From: a virus
Strand: one strand, 5' to 3'
DNA: 48,520 bases
IMG/VR virus record: IMGVR_UViG_3300027908_000032
Coordinates: 1 to 48,520 of that record
Numbering within the stretch: position 1 is the first letter of the stretch; each line of letters starts with the position of its first letter. Shown piece after piece: positions 47,452 through 48,520 of the stretch. Both the position numbers and the translations under genes were made by a program. The notes under the pieces are model-generated. The model did no database searches. It was not told the origin of the DNA and saw only the letters and a program-made list of their open reading frames with translations.

Positions 47452-48251
47452 CCCAACCAAGTGACGTGAGGAGAGCGCAAGTGAAGATGACATCTGAACA
47501 GCGAGAAGCATTGGACATCATCCTCTCGAACGGAGAGTTTGAGACTTTGGTGCAGCATATCGAATTTCTGCTGTCCGAACGCTCCCTCGCACCCGCCACG
47601 CCCACGGAACAATGTGGCATCGACGGAGTGCCTTGGTCTGCATCTATAATGGCCAGCGGAATAGCAGAAGAAATCGTTAACCACTTTTCCAAGGTTGTTC
47701 CAGAGTTGATGGCGTCTCGCTCTGGAGTTGTGACAGAAGTTGAACACGAATCGCTTAGCGAGGAATTTCTCAATGAGATCACACAAGATTTGACCGAAGT
47801 GCTAATGGGCCGCGACAGTGGATGCATGGACCCAGAAGACCTAGACGAGACGAACTGCTCGTTTCACTTCGTAGAAGAAAAACTGCGAGGACTGCTAGTA
47901 TCTGCGACGGCCCCACCCGCCACGCAGACAGGTGAGGTGCGGAAGGCCGCGAGGCAGCGGCATATAGATATAGCTTCAGGGATGTTCAGGCATTGGATTG
48001 CGGATTACGATGGCTCCCCACTAGAGCAACGCGACCGCATGATTCAGATGATAGCGAATGCCCTAGACGAAGTGGCAGCCAGTGCAGCGCCCACGCCGGA
48101 GCCAACGGGAGCGGATGAAATTGACGTACGGAAGTCCGCGCTATGCGAATTTAGAAGGGAACTCGTAGGTGGTGCGCTCCCTAGCGAGGAGAAAGATTTG
48201 ACAATGGAAATTAAACGCGTACTGCATTGGGTGGATTCCCAAATAAAATGA
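47448..48251 (+). CDS. Hypothetical multi-segment acidic protein
   Basis: A 267-residue protein (ATGA overlap). Three helical acidic segments are joined by Pro/Ala/Thr linkers (SLAPATPTEQ, TAPPATQTGE, APTPEPTGAD). This low-complexity modular build is common for phage genes of unknown function carrying repeated helical bundles. No catalytic motif. Confidence 0.55.
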   Translation: MTQPSDVRRAQVKMTSEQREALDIILSNGEFETLVQHIEFLLSERSLAPATPTEQCGIDGVPWSASIMASGIAEEIVNHFSKVVPELMASRSGVVTEVEHESLSEEFLNEITQDLTEVLMGRDSGCMDPEDLDETNCSFHFVEEKLRGLLVSATAPPATQTGEVRKAARQRHIDIASGMFRHWIADYDGSPLEQRDRMIQMIANALDEVAASAAPTPEPTGADEIDVRKSALCEFRRELVGGALPSEEKDLTMEIKRVLHWVDSQIK

Positions 48252-48448
48252 GCGACCGACCTACGATGAGAGAACTGGATTGCTTATCTCGGATTCTGAA
48301 TAAGGCGACTCATCGCAAAGTTGCAGACGCCTTGATGAAAGGTTTTTTGTGGGCGTGCTGGCCGGAGTGGTACGAACGTAACAAGTGGGAATATTACGAG
48401 TCGAAATGGCTGGCCGCACAGGCGGGGCAGAAAGGGGAGCGCAAGTGA
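48248..48448 (+). CDS. Small Trp-rich hypothetical protein
   Basis: A 66-residue protein, ATGA-coupled. Helical with many aromatics (MKGFLWACWPEWYERNKWEY). It ends AGQKGERK, encoded by the 27-bp repeat also present at 73-99. The stop overlaps the GTG of the last frame. Confidence 0.55.
   Translation: MSDRPTMRELDCLSRILNKATHRKVADALMKGFLWACWPEWYERNKWEYYESKWLAAQAGQKGERK
48422..48448 (+). repeat. 27-bp ribosome-site/start repeat, right copy
   Basis: Identical over 27 bases to 73-99. It supplies the end of the preceding gene, a ribosome site and the GTG start of the frame at 48445. Confidence 0.7.
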
Positions 48449-48520
48449 AGCTGGAATATTATGTGGTTGTGCCGGACGAATTGGGCGCAGGGATTCGCGG
48501 ATTAACCGATGAGATAACTG
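48445..48520 (+). CDS. Partial small gene running off the right end
   Basis: GTG 48445 after AAAGGGGAGCGCAA opens VKLEYYVVVPDELGAGIRGL, still open at the last base. If the right end is joined to base 1, the frame continues five more codons and stops at TAG 15-17, giving a 30-residue protein. Partial as presented; the circular reading is inference. Confidence 0.45.
   Translation, partial: MKLEYYVVVPDELGAGIRGLTDEIT

Noticed and set aside
1-48520. CRISPR arrays, insertion sequences, integrase or attachment sites
   Set aside because: No regularly spaced direct repeats, transposase motifs or recombinase motifs were found by reading.

Overview
The window reads as a near-complete or complete genome of a tailed double-stranded DNA phage. 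Every gene I can support is on the + strand, genes are tightly packed with many ATGA/GTGA stop-start overlaps, and the order is that of a virion-assembly operon: small terminase-like protein, large terminase, portal, scaffold, major capsid protein, head-tail connector, large tail hub/nozzle-like protein, putative ejection proteins, tail-fibre region, lysis genes. No sheath, tape-measure or baseplate gene is evident, which favours a short-tailed (podovirus-like) virion. Reading the last base into the first leaves a tiny gene open across the junction, so the sequence may be circular or circularly permuted; this is not proven. The host is inferred, not shown. The secreted beta-helix and choice-of-anchor-D type proteins with 'A-x-A-Q' signal peptides recall soil Acidobacteriota, and the lyase domains imply a polysaccharide-coated host.

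Layout: (1) 1-1.6 kb, small membrane and zinc-ribbon proteins and a PD-(D/E)XK-like nuclease. (2) 1.6-13.5 kb, packaging and head genes, including a homing-type endonuclease VII gene behind a ribosome-site hairpin and a phage GroES next to the capsid gene. (3) 13.5-22.7 kb, connector, tail hub, fibronectin-like protein, GNAT-like protein and three putative ejection proteins. (4) 22.8-36.8 kb, five consecutive genes whose products all start with a signal peptide. They include a pectate-lyase-fold protein, a tail-fibre repeat protein and a 2427-residue protein joining a PcRGLX/YetA-like lyase region, anchor-type domains and a second beta-helix. (5) 36.8-40.1 kb, holin-like proteins, a SleB-type wall hydrolase, a secreted beta-rich protein, a papain-like peptidase and a Big2-type Ig protein. 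(6) 40.2-43.2 kb, an early-type operon led by a Cro/CI-type repressor, with zinc-ribbon microproteins, a winged-helix protein and an ERF annealing protein. (7) 43.2-43.76 kb, a non-coding control region with nested hairpins, a promoter, a strong intrinsic terminator and a second promoter closely matching the one in front of the repressor. (8) 43.76-48.5 kb, accessory small genes including an HNH-like protein and a nucleoside deoxyribosyltransferase-like protein.

Working together: the control regions at 40.2 and 43.7 kb probably fire the accessory/recombination genes. The long collinear head-tail-lysis block makes and releases virions, and the secreted lyase cassette probably deals with the host glycan coat. 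I see no DNA polymerase, primase, helicase, RNA polymerase or integrase, so replication would rely on the host apart from the ERF protein. No tRNA, CRISPR array or insertion sequence was found.
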